This document shows, in pieces, positions 8,822 to 17,460 of a DNA stretch of 64,000 nucleotides. The notes beneath the pieces were generated by a model. It saw only the letters and a list, made by a program, of their open reading frames with translations, made no database searches and had not been told where the DNA came from. The number at the start of each line of letters is the position of its first letter. The first letter of the stretch is position 1. Both the position numbers and the translations under genes were made by a program. The DNA comes from Methylibium sp. Root1272 (GTDB taxonomy: Bacteria; Pseudomonadota; Gammaproteobacteria; Burkholderiales; Burkholderiaceae_C): NCBI RefSeq assembly GCF_001425905.1, contig NZ_LMDY01000013.1, forward strand, positions 63,194-127,193. The letters are read 5' to 3'.

Positions 8822-9325
8822 ATGAAGATCGTGCTGCGCGCCTTCTCGATGATCCATGCGGTGATGGCGCTGCTGTTCGCGCTGGCCTCGCTGCTGCTGA
8901 TGGCGATCGCCGCGCGCACCGGCTGGGCCGCGGTGGCCGGCGGCATCGATCAGGGCGCCGCCCTGGGTCTGATCGAGGCCACCGGGCTGATGGCGGTGGC
9001 AGTGGTGGCGCTGCAGATCGCCCAGACCATCACCGAGGAAGAGGTGGTGCGCGAGGCCCATGTCAGCGGCCCGACCCGCGTGCGCCGTTTCCTGTCGCGC
9101 TTCCTGGTCGTGGTGGTGGTCGCGCTGGCGATCGAGGGCCTGATCGGCGTGTTCAAGGCCCTGCGCGAGAACCCCGAGCACTTGGGCGGCGCGGCGCTGC
9201 TGCTGGTGTCGGTGGGCGTGCTGCTGGCCGGCTGGGGCATCTTCATCCGGCTGAACACGGCGGCCGAGGCGCTGGAGCCCGAGGCCATGGAACAGGCCAA
9301 GCAAGAGGATCGCAAGCTCGACTGA
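8822..9325 (+). CDS. Conserved inner-membrane protein of unknown function
   Basis: The 167-residue product has about four hydrophobic segments: residues 5-30, 45-65, 95-115 and 122-142. Between the second and third lies a charged loop containing ITEEEVVREAH, and the C-terminus is acidic and cytoplasmic-looking (EALEPEAMEQAKQEDRKLD). I do not recognise a functional domain. The start follows a purine-poor leader (CGACCCGCC), so translation initiation may be weak. It is flanked by two convergent-strand RlpA-type genes, which may be coincidence. Confidence 0.65.
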   Translation: MKIVLRAFSMIHAVMALLFALASLLLMAIAARTGWAAVAGGIDQGAALGLIEATGLMAVAVVALQIAQTITEEEVVREAHVSGPTRVRRFLSRFLVVVVVALAIEGLIGVFKALRENPEHLGGAALLLVSVGVLLAGWGIFIRLNTAAEALEPEAMEQAKQEDRKLD

Positions 9326-9352
9326 GCTCAGCCCCTCACTGCGGGCCGTCGT

Positions 9353-9868
9353 TCAGCGCGCGGACGCCGTCGCCTGCCCGCCCTCGGTCAGCCCGGCGCC
9401 CAGCTTGATGCTGCCATCGGGCTGCGGCACGATCAGCGGCGCGACGACCACGCGCACGACACCCTTCTCGGTCATGTCGAGCTCCCGCGCCGTGCCGGGC
9501 GACAGATCGACGATGCGGCCATCGGCATAGGGACCGCGGTCGCGGATCTTCACGATCGCGCTGCGGCCGTTCTCGAGATTCGTCACCTTGGCCACGGTGC
9601 CCAGCGGCAGCGTCTTGCTGGCCGCGTTGTTCGACTCCGGGTCCATGCGTCCCCCGTCGGCCATCTTGCGTCCGGCGAAGCTGCGGTGGTAGTAGGACGC
9701 CTTGCCCTTGCGCACCTGTCCGCTGCGGTCGGGGGCGAGCGTGCGCTGGACGGCAATCGCCTCGGCATCGGTCAGTGCCGATGCCGGCATCGGCGCGGTG
9801 GCCAGCAGCGCGATCGCCGCGGCACAGCTCGCAAGCCAGGTCGGTGTGAAGGCGGGGTTCAGGTTCAT
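9353..9868 (-). CDS. RlpA-like double-psi beta-barrel protein, catalytic His missing
   Basis: The 171-residue product has a Sec signal peptide (cut near ASALTD, about residue 31) and one double-psi beta-barrel domain (about 55-145: KGKASYYHRSFAGRKMADGG, KTLPLGTVAKVTNLENG, VKIRDRGPYADGRIVDLS). Unlike rlpA at 7701 it has no lipobox and no SPOR domain. The catalytic Asp is kept (D110, RDRGP) but the position of the catalytic His in RlpA (AAHKT) is Ser84 (AASKT). It is therefore probably not an active lytic transglycosylase, though it may bind glycan. Promoter region 9869-10011 contains GCCGAC/GTCGGC repeats. Confidence 0.82.
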   Translation of the reverse strand: MNLNPAFTPTWLASCAAAIALLATAPMPASALTDAEAIAVQRTLAPDRSGQVRKGKASYYHRSFAGRKMADGGRMDPESNNAASKTLPLGTVAKVTNLENGRSAIVKIRDRGPYADGRIVDLSPGTARELDMTEKGVVRVVVAPLIVPQPDGSIKLGAGLTEGGQATASAR

Positions 9869-10011
9869 GTCTCACCTCATCGAGGGCCACGCGAGGCGAG
9901 CGATGGCGGAAGGCCACCGTGCCTCGGAGCATGGAACCAGTGTCGGCAACCGCGCCGCCGGGAGCGATCGGCCGACGGCGTGTCGGCGTGTAGGACGATG
10001 GCCTCAGCTTT

Positions 10012-11115
10012 TCAGAGCGCGCGGCTCAGCGTGATGCTGCCGAACGAGGGCCGTTCCTGCTGCCCGCGGAACTGTCGGGTGCCGTAGTTGCGTGCCAGCG
10101 CGAGTTTCCAGTCGCCGCCGAGCACGGCGATGCCGACGGCCACGTCGGCCACCAGCGGCCGCTTGTGCACGTTGTGGCTGTCGCGGAAGCTGTTGCCGTC
10201 GAGCGTGATGTCACGCAGCACCAGGCGCGCGTCGGTGTTCACGAAGGCGTGCCACGACCAGCCGTCCGACGGCGCCGAGGCGCGCAGCGGCGCGGTGTTC
10301 TCGCCGGCCAGCCGCAGCGGACTGGAACCGAAGTCGTCGGGCAAGCGGTACCCGAATCGCAGCTCGAAGCCGACATTGGCGCCGGTCAGGAAGTTGCCGA
10401 CCGTGCCGCCCCAGTGCGTGATCGCGTCCCAACGCAGGCTGTCGCTCGCGGACAGCAGCGTGTGGCTGCCCCAGCGCTGCGAGCGCTCGTGCAACAGCAT
10501 GAACACCGGCTCGTTCTTCAACTGGTGATCCCAGCCGCGAAAGCGCTCCGAACCGAACACGCGGTGGAACAGCTTCTGCGTCTGCTCCGCGAAGGAGGCG
10601 GGACCGATCACGCCCAGCACGATCTGCGAAGCCCAGAGCGCGTCGCCGAGGCGCGCGTTGTAGCCGGCGCTCAACAGCAGCGCGCCGGCATAGGGCCGGT
10701 CGTCGACGATCAGATCGCTGCGCGCGGGGTCGTTGGGCGTGTAGATGGCCTGGCCGAGGCCGAACACCAGATTGCGCTGCTCATAGTGCTCCGGGCTCAG
10801 CCACTCCAGCCGGCGGTTGAGCCAGCGCGCCGGCTCCGACAGGCAGGCATCGCCGTCGCGTGGATCGAGGTTGGGCGTGACGGCCTTGATCTGCAGCCCG
10901 CTGCTGTAGCCCTGGTCCTGGCGGGCGATCACGTCGTTGTCGAGGCGCAGCACCAGCAGCGCAGGATTCAGCTCGCCCGGCACCACACGGCGACAGGCCG
11001 CCTCGTCGGCTGCCCGCGCAGACGCCACATGCCCCAGGAGCACGAGCACGGCCAGGCCGGCGAACAGCCTGTGCGCCGTGCCGACGGCGGCCGCGGCGAC
11101 ATCGCGAAAATTCAT
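10012..11115 (-). CDS. LpxR-family (DUF2219) outer-membrane lipid A deacylase-like protein
   Basis: The 367-residue product has a signal peptide (hydrophobic FAGLAVLVLLGHVASARA) and then the DUF2219/LpxR pattern: LRLDNDVIARQDQGYSSGL early in the mature protein, a middle YTPNDPARSDLIVDDRPYAG, and a C-terminal beta-barrel ending in an aromatic-poor strand (GSITLSRAL). LpxR removes the 3'-acyloxyacyl group from lipid A at the outer membrane; the Asn and Asp of NDVI and the DRPYAG motif are the conserved elements. The ATG at 11115 gives a normal signal peptide. It is divergent from the PcaC-PcaD gene; 75 bases separate the starts. Confidence 0.85.
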   Translation of the reverse strand: MNFRDVAAAAVGTAHRLFAGLAVLVLLGHVASARAADEAACRRVVPGELNPALLVLRLDNDVIARQDQGYSSGLQIKAVTPNLDPRDGDACLSEPARWLNRRLEWLSPEHYEQRNLVFGLGQAIYTPNDPARSDLIVDDRPYAGALLLSAGYNARLGDALWASQIVLGVIGPASFAEQTQKLFHRVFGSERFRGWDHQLKNEPVFMLLHERSQRWGSHTLLSASDSLRWDAITHWGGTVGNFLTGANVGFELRFGYRLPDDFGSSPLRLAGENTAPLRASAPSDGWSWHAFVNTDARLVLRDITLDGNSFRDSHNVHKRPLVADVAVGIAVLGGDWKLALARNYGTRQFRGQQERPSFGSITLSRAL

Positions 11116-11190
11116 GGGCGCGGAGGGTAACAGCGCCGCGCGCGGCGTGTTCGTCACAGCCGTATGCAAGCGGCTGTTCTACGATGCACC

Positions 11191-12468
11191 ATGGACCCCT
11201 ACGACCACGACCTCGAACGCGGCCTGCGCAATCGCCGTGCCCTGCTGGGCGATGCCTGGGTGGACAAGTCGATCGCGAGCGCGAACACCTTCACCGCCGA
11301 CTTCCAGAACTTCATCACCCGCTACGCCTGGCACGAGGTGTGGGGGCGGCCCGGGCTCGACGCGAAGACGCGCCGCATCATCGTGCTCGCGATCACCTGC
11401 GCGCTCGGCCGCTGGGAGGAGTTCGAGCTGCACCTGCGCGCCGCGCTGGTCGGCGGCTCGGGCGCGAGCCTCGGAGCCGGCGACGACGCGCCCACCGCCC
11501 TCACGCCCGACGAGGTGAAGGAGGTCCTGATGCAGGCCGCCATCTACGCCGGCGTGCCGGCCGCGAACACCGGCATGTCGATCGCGGTGAAGCTGCTGCG
11601 CGAACTGGGCCACGCGCTGCCGCCGCTGCCGGCCACCGAGGTGGCCCACACCGGCAGCGGCCGCTCCTTCCGAAGCGCCGGCACGCCCGCGCTGCACTAC
11701 ACCGTGCGCGAACCGCGCGCCGAGGCGCCGCCGCGCCGCACCGTGGTGCTGAGCCACGCACTGGGCTGCGACATGAGCCTGTGGGATGCGCTGGCCAATG
11801 CGCTGGCTGCCGAGCACCGCGTGATCTGCTACGACCACCGCGGCCATGGCGACTCCGATGCGCCGCCCGGGCCCTACTCGATGGCCGAGCTGGCCGACGA
11901 CGCCGAGCGCCTGCTGGCCGAACTCGACGCCGGCCCGGTGGTGTGGATCGGCCTGTCGCTGGGCGGCATGGTCGGCCAGGAGCTGGCACTGCGCCATCCG
12001 CAGCGCGTCGAAGCCCTGGTGATCGCAAACTCGAGCGCCGGCTTCGACGAGGCCGGCCGCGCCGCCTGGCAGCAGCGCATCGACGCGATCGCGCAGGGCG
12101 GCGTCGACGCGGTGGCCGACGCCGCGATGCAGCGCTGGTTCACCGCAGACTTCCGCCGTGCGCAGCCAGCCACGGTGGCGCGCTGGCGCCGCCGGGTCGC
12201 CAGCACGCCGGAGCAGGGCTATGTGGCGGCGTTGCAGGCCGTGATGTGGCACGACACGGCCGCGCGCCTGCTGCAGATCAAGGCCCCCACGCTCGTGATC
12301 GCCGGCGCGCTGGATCCGAGCACGCCGGTGGCCATGTCGAAGGTGATCGCGGACGCTGTGCGCGGGGCGCGGCTGGTGGTGCTCGACGACGCGGCCCACC
12401 TGAGCGTGCTGGAGCAACCCGCTGCGTTCACCGCCGCGGTGCACGACTTCCTCGCCACCCTGGCCTGA
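11191..12468 (+). CDS. Fusion of 4-carboxymuconolactone decarboxylase (PcaC) and 3-oxoadipate enol-lactonase (PcaD)
   Basis: The 425-residue protein joins two consecutive steps of the protocatechuate branch of the beta-ketoadipate pathway. Residues about 1-130 are a carboxymuconolactone decarboxylase domain (LLGDAWVDKSI, RYAWHEVWGRPGLD, EEFELHLRAAL). Residues about 165-425 are an alpha/beta hydrolase: oxyanion-region HALGCDMSLWD, nucleophile elbow GLSLGG (Ser256), Asp in GALDPSTP and His in DAAHLSVLE. The order PcaC-PcaD is the reverse of actinobacterial PcaL (PcaD-PcaC). Other pca genes are not in the window. The ATG at 11191 lacks a strong ribosome-binding site but fits the PcaC N-terminus. 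Confidence 0.9.
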   Translation: MDPYDHDLERGLRNRRALLGDAWVDKSIASANTFTADFQNFITRYAWHEVWGRPGLDAKTRRIIVLAITCALGRWEEFELHLRAALVGGSGASLGAGDDAPTALTPDEVKEVLMQAAIYAGVPAANTGMSIAVKLLRELGHALPPLPATEVAHTGSGRSFRSAGTPALHYTVREPRAEAPPRRTVVLSHALGCDMSLWDALANALAAEHRVICYDHRGHGDSDAPPGPYSMAELADDAERLLAELDAGPVVWIGLSLGGMVGQELALRHPQRVEALVIANSSAGFDEAGRAAWQQRIDAIAQGGVDAVADAAMQRWFTADFRRAQPATVARWRRRVASTPEQGYVAALQAVMWHDTAARLLQIKAPTLVIAGALDPSTPVAMSKVIADAVRGARLVVLDDAAHLSVLEQPAAFTAAVHDFLATLA

Positions 12469-12584
12469 CGGCGGGGAACCGACGGAGGCAATCGGCCACC
12501 AACCGTGTCGCCGGTCATGCGGTTCACGCCGCTGCTTACGTTTTGTAGCCCGAACCGCGGCTCGGATGGTGGGAGGATAGCGGT

Positions 12585-13460
12585 GTGAATCAGTCCTTGC
12601 GCGCGCTCGCCGTGGCGGCGCTCGCGGCCCTCGGGATCGCGGGTTGCAGCACCTCCAAAACCGAGATCGGCGGTCCCTCCGACATGGCCATCGCCGACCA
12701 GGCCCCACCGCAAGAGGGCGGCGTGGGCCGCTGCGAGAAGCGACTCGGCACCGTGGCTATCACCGAATCGGAGGTCAACAGCCAGGCGCTGATGTCGGCT
12801 GGCCTGCCGCGTTCGATGGCGCCGCTGGTGCGCCACCTGCTGATCCGCAGCGGCTGTTTCAACGTGGTCGACCGCGGCGCGGCCTACTCGCTGCTCGAGG
12901 CCGAACGCAGGCTGCGCGAGCAGCTCGGCACCGACGCCAACGCGACGGTCGCCCGGCACCTGCAGCCGCTCGATTACATCCTGCGCGCCGAGATCGTGTT
13001 CGCCGAACAGATCGGCCAGAGCAAGGGTGTGCTCGGCGGCGTGTTCGGTGACGTGATCGGCGGCATCGGCGGCCAGTACAACAAGAAGGAAGCGGTGGTG
13101 CTGCTGAGCGTGGTGGACGCGCGCACCAGCGAGATCACGAGTTCCGTGTTCGGCCGCGGCACCAGCGATTCCGCCGGTCTCGGCAGCCTGGTGCTCAGCA
13201 GCGGCGTGTTCGCCATCGATGGCGGCTGGGCCGACACGCCGCAGGCGAAGACGGTGGCCGCGGCACTGGTCGACGCCTGGAACCGCACGCTGCCCAAGCT
13301 GCCGGCGGCCGACATTGCTCCGCCGCCGAAGGCCAAGCCGGCCGTGGCGCCGGTAGCACCGCCCGCTCCCGTGCCCTTGCCGCTGCCGCTCGAGCCGTCC
13401 GCGGCACCGCCGCCAGTGCCCGCCTCCGCGCCCGAGCGCGCGGCCAGCGCGCCGGCCTGA
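12585..13460 (+). CDS. CsgG/HfaB-like lipoprotein of unknown function
   Basis: The 291-residue product starts at a GTG preceded by GGGAGG (12571-12576). It has a lipoprotein signal ending LGIAGCSTS. The middle region (LGTVAITESEVNSQ, a helix with MAPLVRHLLIRSGCFNVVDRGAAYSLLEAER, DYILRAEIVFAEQ, KKEAVVLLSVVDARTSEITSS) has the layout of the CsgG/HfaB/TolB-N family. These are outer-membrane lipoproteins that form secretion pores or assist assembly. The tail from about 255 is a Pro/Ala linker without domain. No curli or holdfast genes are nearby, so the role is unassigned. Confidence 0.72.
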   Translation: MNQSLRALAVAALAALGIAGCSTSKTEIGGPSDMAIADQAPPQEGGVGRCEKRLGTVAITESEVNSQALMSAGLPRSMAPLVRHLLIRSGCFNVVDRGAAYSLLEAERRLREQLGTDANATVARHLQPLDYILRAEIVFAEQIGQSKGVLGGVFGDVIGGIGGQYNKKEAVVLLSVVDARTSEITSSVFGRGTSDSAGLGSLVLSSGVFAIDGGWADTPQAKTVAAALVDAWNRTLPKLPAADIAPPPKAKPAVAPVAPPAPVPLPLPLEPSAAPPPVPASAPERAASAPA

Positions 13461-13477
13461 ACCGGGCCGCCGGCGCG

Positions 13478-14254
13478 TCAGGCCTGCCGCCAGCCCAGGC
13501 CGGCGCTGGTCTCGCCGCGCGGCCGGTACTCGCAGCCGACCCAGCCGCCGTAGCCCAGCGCGTCGATCACGTCGAACAGGTAGGCCGCGTTCAGTTCGCC
13601 GATGTCGGGTTCCTGGCGCTCCGGCACGCCGGCCACCTGCAGATGGCCGACGCGGCCGGTCGGCAGATACTGCCGCAGCTTCATCGCCACGTCGCCCTCC
13701 ACCACCTGGCAGTGGTACAGGTCCATCTGCACCTTCAGGTTGGGCGCGTTCACCAGCTGCACGATCTCGTGCGCGTGGTCCTGGCGGTTCAGGAAGTAGC
13801 CCGGCATGTCGCGCAGGTTGATCGGCTCGATCAGCAACTCGATGCCGGTTCCAGCCGCCTGCCGTGCGGCCCACGCCAGGTTCTCCACGAAGGTCGGCTG
13901 CAGCGCGGCGCGTTCGGTGCCGGCCGGCAGCCGGCCGGCCATCACGTGCAGGCGCGGGCATCGCACGGCGCTCGCATAGGCCAGCGCCGTGTCGATGGCG
14001 CGCCGGAAGTCGGCTTGGCGTCCCGGCAGCGCCGCGAGGCCGCGCTCGCCGGCCGCGGCGTCGCCGGGCGGTGCGTTCATCAGCACCAGCGGCAGGCCGC
14101 TGTCGGCCAGCCGCGCCGCGAACTCGGCGGCCGGGTGCTCGTAGGGAAACTGGCATTCCACGGCCTCGAAGCCGTCGCGCGCGGCGGCGGCGGCACGGTC
14201 GAGGAAGGCCTGCTCGGTGTAGAGCAGCGTCAGGTTGGCGGCGAATCGAGGCAT
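13478..14254 (-). CDS. hyi: Hydroxypyruvate isomerase
   Basis: The 258-residue TIM-barrel protein starts [20 protein letters not shown] and continues with [11 protein letters not shown], which are hallmark segments of hydroxypyruvate isomerase. Metal and substrate residues are seen in [17 protein letters not shown] (Glu), [10 protein letters not shown] (Asp, His), [15 protein letters not shown] and [10 protein letters not shown] (Glu). The enzyme interconverts hydroxypyruvate and tartronate semialdehyde in glyoxylate metabolism. It lies 34 bases downstream of cueR on the same strand; a functional link to copper is not evident, and no gcl or glxR is in the window. Confidence 0.9.
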   Translation of the reverse strand: MPRFAANLTLLYTEQAFLDRAAAAARDGFEAVECQFPYEHPAAEFAARLADSGLPLVLMNAPPGDAAAGERGLAALPGRQADFRRAIDTALAYASAVRCPRLHVMAGRLPAGTERAALQPTFVENLAWAARQAAGTGIELLIEPINLRDMPGYFLNRQDHAHEIVQLVNAPNLKVQMDLYHCQVVEGDVAMKLRQYLPTGRVGHLQVAGVPERQEPDIGELNAAYLFDVIDALGYGGWVGCEYRPRGETSAGLGWRQA

Positions 14255-14288
14255 GCGCACATGCTGCCAGCTTCTGCCGGCCTCGGCA

Positions 14289-14792
14289 TCAAGGCCGGTG
14301 CCGCGGGCCGGCCTGCAGGTCGTCGAGGATCGGGCAGTCGGCGCGTTCGTCACCATGGCAGTGCTGCGCCAGCGCCTCCAGCGTGCGCTGCATCGCCTGC
14401 ATCTCGTCGATGCGCCGCTGCAGGTCGGCGGCATGGCGCTGCGCCACCTGCTTCACCTCGCGGCTGGCACGGCCGCGGTCCTGCCACAGCGACAGCAGCA
14501 CGCGGATCTCTTCCATGCCGAAGCCCAGCTCGCGCGCACGGCGGATGAAGCGCAGCGTGTGCACCTCGCGCATCGAGTAGCGCCGGTAGCCAGCCTCGCT
14601 GCGCGCCACCGGCGGCAGCAGGCCGAGGCTCTCGTAGTGCCGCACCCTCTTCGCCGACATGCCGCTGCGCTGGGCGGCCTCGCCGATGTTGAATGACAGC
14701 CCCTCCGGTGCCTGCGGCACCCGATCCCCCGAGGGGATGTCGGCCGGCTTGGGGCGGCCCGGCGTTCGGCCGGCTCTTGATGTCGCAGTCAT
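14289..14792 (-). CDS. cueR: Cu(I)-responsive MerR-family regulator
   Basis: The 167-residue MerR protein has the winged helix ([28 protein letters not shown], of which the first part is the helix-turn-helix), a dimerisation helix, and the C-terminal metal loop C145-HGDERAD-C153. Two Cys separated by seven residues match C112/C120 of E. coli CueR. A basic, Pro-rich extension of about 30 residues precedes the usual N-terminus. Its ATG overlaps the copA stop by 4 bases (ATGA), so translation is coupled. It probably activates the 19-bp-spaced promoters in front of copA and copZ. Confidence 0.92.
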   Translation of the reverse strand: MTATSRAGRTPGRPKPADIPSGDRVPQAPEGLSFNIGEAAQRSGMSAKRVRHYESLGLLPPVARSEAGYRRYSMREVHTLRFIRRARELGFGMEEIRVLLSLWQDRGRASREVKQVAQRHAADLQRRIDEMQAMQRTLEALAQHCHGDERADCPILDDLQAGPRHRP

Positions 14793-17005
14793 CGGTCCTC
14801 CTCCGGCTTCCAGCGCTTGAGCAGCAGCGCATTGCCCAGCACGCTGACGCTGCTGAGCGCCATCGCCGCACCGGCGAACACCGGGCTCAGCAGGCCGAAG
14901 GCGGCGAGCGGCAGGCCCACCGCGTTGTAGACGAAAGCCCAGAACAGGTTCTGGCGGATCTTGCGCGTGGTGTGGCGCGAGATCGAGATCGCGTCGGCCA
15001 CCAGGGCCGGATCGCCGCGCATCAGCGTGATGCCGGCCGCCTGCATCGCCACGTCGGTGCCGCCGCCACCGGGGTTGGCCATCGCGATGCCGACGTCGGC
15101 CGCGGCCAGCGCGGGCGCGTCGTTGACGCCGTCGCCGACCATCGCCACCGAGCCGCTCTCGCTGCGCAGGCCGGCGATCACCGCGGCCTTGTCGGCCGGC
15201 AGCACCTCGGCGCGCACCTCGTCGATACCGAGCGCCCGGGCCACCGCCTGCGCGGCGCCGGGCTGGTCGCCGGTGACGAGCACGGTGCGCAGGCCGAGGC
15301 GCTGCAGATGCCGCACCGCAGCCGCGGCCGTGGGCTTGAGCGTGTCGCCGAAGGCCAGCAGGGCCAGCAACGAGGGCGCAGCGGCGTCGCCCAGATCGGC
15401 CAGCCACGACACCGTGCGACCCTGGCGCTGGTGCTCGGCCGCCAGCGCTTCCAGCGGCGCGAGGTCGACGCCGAGCACGCGCATCCAGCGCGTGCTGCCG
15501 AGACCCAGCGGGCGGTCGCCGACCCGCGCCGCCACGCCGCGGCCGGCGACCGCCCGCACGTCCTGCGCCGCCGCAAGCGCGAGCGAGCGGGAGGCCGCCG
15601 CCGCCAGCACCGCGCGCGCCAGCGGGTGCTCGCTGCCGGCCTGCACGGCCGCGGCCAGCGCCAGCGTGGCGTCGTGCGCGCCGGTCGCCTTCAGCTCGAC
15701 CAGCGTGGGCTGGCCGATGGTGAGCGTGCCGGTCTTGTCGAAGGCCACCACGCGCAGGCCGTGCGCCGCCTCCAGCGCTGTCGCGTCCTTGACGAGGATG
15801 CCGTGCTGCGCGGCCACGCCGGTACCGACCATCAGCGCCGCCGGCGTCGCCAGGCCCAGCGCACAGGGGCAGGCGATGACCAGCACCGCAACGGCGTTCA
15901 GCGTGGCCTGCGACCAGTCGCCGCCGGCCAGGCCCCAGCCGAGCAGCGTGAGCGCGGCGATCCCCAGCACCACCGGCACGAACACCGCGCTGACCCGGTC
16001 GACCAGTTGCTGGATCGGCGCCTTCTCGGCCTGCGCCGTCTCGACCAGCCGCACGATGCGCGCCAGCGTCGACTCGGCACCCAGCGCCGTGGCGCGCACG
16101 CGCAGCAGGCCTTCGCCGTTGAGCGACCCGCCGATCACGCGCTCGCCGGCGCCGCGCGCCACCGGCAGGCTCTCGCCGGTGAGCAGCGATTCGTCGAGGT
16201 GGCTCGCGCCCTCCTCGATGAGGCCGTCGACCGGCAGCCGCTCGCCGGGCCGCACGATGACGAGATCGCCGTGCACCAGCGCCGTCAGCGGCAGCTCGGC
16301 CTCGACCCCATCGCGCAGCACGCGCGCCGTCTCGGGCCGCAGCGCCTGCAGCGCGCGGATCGCCGCGGTGGTCTGGCGCTTGGCGCGGGCCTCCAGCCAC
16401 TTGCCGAGCAGCACCAGCGTGATGACGACCGCCGACGCCTCGAAGTAGAGGTGGGGATCGCCATGGGCCGCATGGCCCCACAGCAACTGCCACACGCTCA
16501 GGCCATAGGCCGCCGACGTGCCCAGCGCCACCAGCAAGTCCATGTTGCCGCTGCCGGCGCGCAGCGCATGCCAGCCATTGCGGTAGAAGCGCGCGCCGAG
16601 CCAGAACTGCACCGGCGTCGCGAGCGCCCATTGCCAGGGGGCGGGCAGCATCGCGTGGCCCCCCCACAGCAGCGCGAGCATCGGCAGTGCCAGCGGCAGC
16701 GACAGCAGTGCCGCGACGGCGACCGGCCAGCCCCGTGCGGCCTCGCTGGGCCCCGCCGCCGGCGGCGGGCCGTCCGCAGGCGCGGCATGGGCCTCGTAGC
16801 CGGCCGCGTGCACCGCGGCCTCCAGCGCGCCGGGCAGTGTGCCCGGCGTGGCGCGCACCTGCGCGGTCTCGGTCGCCAGGTTCACCAAGGCCTCGGTGAC
16901 GCCGGGCACCTTCTTCAGCGCCTTCTCCACGCGCAGCACGCACGACGCGCAGCTCATGCCTTCGATGCTCAGGATCAGCGGGGGCGATGCAGCGGTGTTC
17001 ATCAT
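14789..17005 (-). CDS. copA: Copper-exporting P1B-type ATPase
   Basis: The 738-residue protein has one N-terminal heavy-metal domain (GMSCASC, Cys19 and Cys22), about eight membrane helices, the transmembrane copper site [10 protein letters not shown], the phosphorylation motif DKTGTLT, the SEHPLARA motif, the [10 protein letters not shown] hinge, and the C-terminal YN / MALSSVS residues that mark Cu(I) pumps. It exports Cu(I) from the cytoplasm at the cost of ATP. It is first in a copA-cueR operon. The predicted CueR-type promoter lies so close to the ATG that the mRNA may be leaderless; a second ATG follows immediately. Confidence 0.95.
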   Translation of the reverse strand: MMNTAASPPLILSIEGMSCASCVLRVEKALKKVPGVTEALVNLATETAQVRATPGTLPGALEAAVHAAGYEAHAAPADGPPPAAGPSEAARGWPVAVAALLSLPLALPMLALLWGGHAMLPAPWQWALATPVQFWLGARFYRNGWHALRAGSGNMDLLVALGTSAAYGLSVWQLLWGHAAHGDPHLYFEASAVVITLVLLGKWLEARAKRQTTAAIRALQALRPETARVLRDGVEAELPLTALVHGDLVIVRPGERLPVDGLIEEGASHLDESLLTGESLPVARGAGERVIGGSLNGEGLLRVRATALGAESTLARIVRLVETAQAEKAPIQQLVDRVSAVFVPVVLGIAALTLLGWGLAGGDWSQATLNAVAVLVIACPCALGLATPAALMVGTGVAAQHGILVKDATALEAAHGLRVVAFDKTGTLTIGQPTLVELKATGAHDATLALAAAVQAGSEHPLARAVLAAAASRSLALAAAQDVRAVAGRGVAARVGDRPLGLGSTRWMRVLGVDLAPLEALAAEHQRQGRTVSWLADLGDAAAPSLLALLAFGDTLKPTAAAAVRHLQRLGLRTVLVTGDQPGAAQAVARALGIDEVRAEVLPADKAAVIAGLRSESGSVAMVGDGVNDAPALAAADVGIAMANPGGGGTDVAMQAAGITLMRGDPALVADAISISRHTTRKIRQNLFWAFVYNAVGLPLAAFGLLSPVFAGAAMALSSVSVLGNALLLKRWKPEEDR

Positions 17006-17011
17006 GACGGC

Positions 17012-17042
17012 AGTCTCGACCTTCCCATCATGGCAAAGTCAA
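17012..17042 (-). promoter_or_regulatory. CueR-type promoter/operator of copA
   Basis: On the minus strand TTGACT (-35, 17037-17042) and GAGACT (-10, 17012-17017) are separated by 19 bases, the long spacing typical of MerR-family promoters. The spacer holds the dyad CTTTGCC...GGGAAGG. The predicted start of transcription, about 7 bases after the -10, coincides with the ATG at 17005. Confidence 0.75.
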
Positions 17043-17087
17043 ACGCGCCGGCATTGACCTCACGCAAGGCAGGGTGCCGGCCGCCGC

Positions 17088-17118
17088 TTGACCTTCCCAC
17101 CGGGGCAACGTCGAAGAT
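17088..17118 (+). promoter_or_regulatory. CueR-type promoter/operator of copZ
   Basis: TTGACC (17088-17093) and GAAGAT (17113-17118) are separated by exactly 19 bases. The spacer has the imperfect dyad CCTTCCC...GGGCAACG, sharing the GACCTTCCCA half with the copA site. The layout is that of a MerR-family activated promoter. Confidence 0.75.
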
Positions 17119-17150
17119 CGGTCCCTTGCATTGCCTGCCAGGAGATCGCG

Positions 17151-17351
17151 ATGATCGAGTTCGAGATCAAGGACATGAGCTGCGGCCACTGCGTCGGCAG
17201 CATCACGAAGGCCATCACCGCGCTGGACCCCGGTGCCAAGGTGCTCGCCGAACTGCCGACGCACCGCGTGCGAGTGGAGAGCGGCGTGCCGCGCGCGCAG
17301 CTCGAGCACGCGCTGCGCGACGCCGGCTACCCGCCAACGCCGGTGCTTTGA
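17151..17351 (+). CDS. copZ: Heavy-metal-binding (HMA) copper chaperone, CopZ-like
   Basis: This 66-residue single HMA domain carries MSCGHC (Cys11, Cys14), the Cu(I)-binding loop, within a beta-alpha-beta-beta-alpha-beta fold. It would carry Cu(I) in the cytoplasm to the CopA N-terminal domain or to CueR. AGGAG at 17140-17144 sets the start. It is divergent from copA and has its own CueR-type promoter, so it belongs to the same copper response. Confidence 0.9.
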   Translation: MIEFEIKDMSCGHCVGSITKAITALDPGAKVLAELPTHRVRVESGVPRAQLEHALRDAGYPPTPVL

Positions 17352-17460
17352 TCGATGCTGTCCTGTCTGTCGCGCGCGGCATCGCAACCCGACCGTCGGT
17401 GCGCATCCGAGCGCCCGACCGTGCTGACCGGCAGCCAGCCCCAACGCCCATCGTGCGGTT

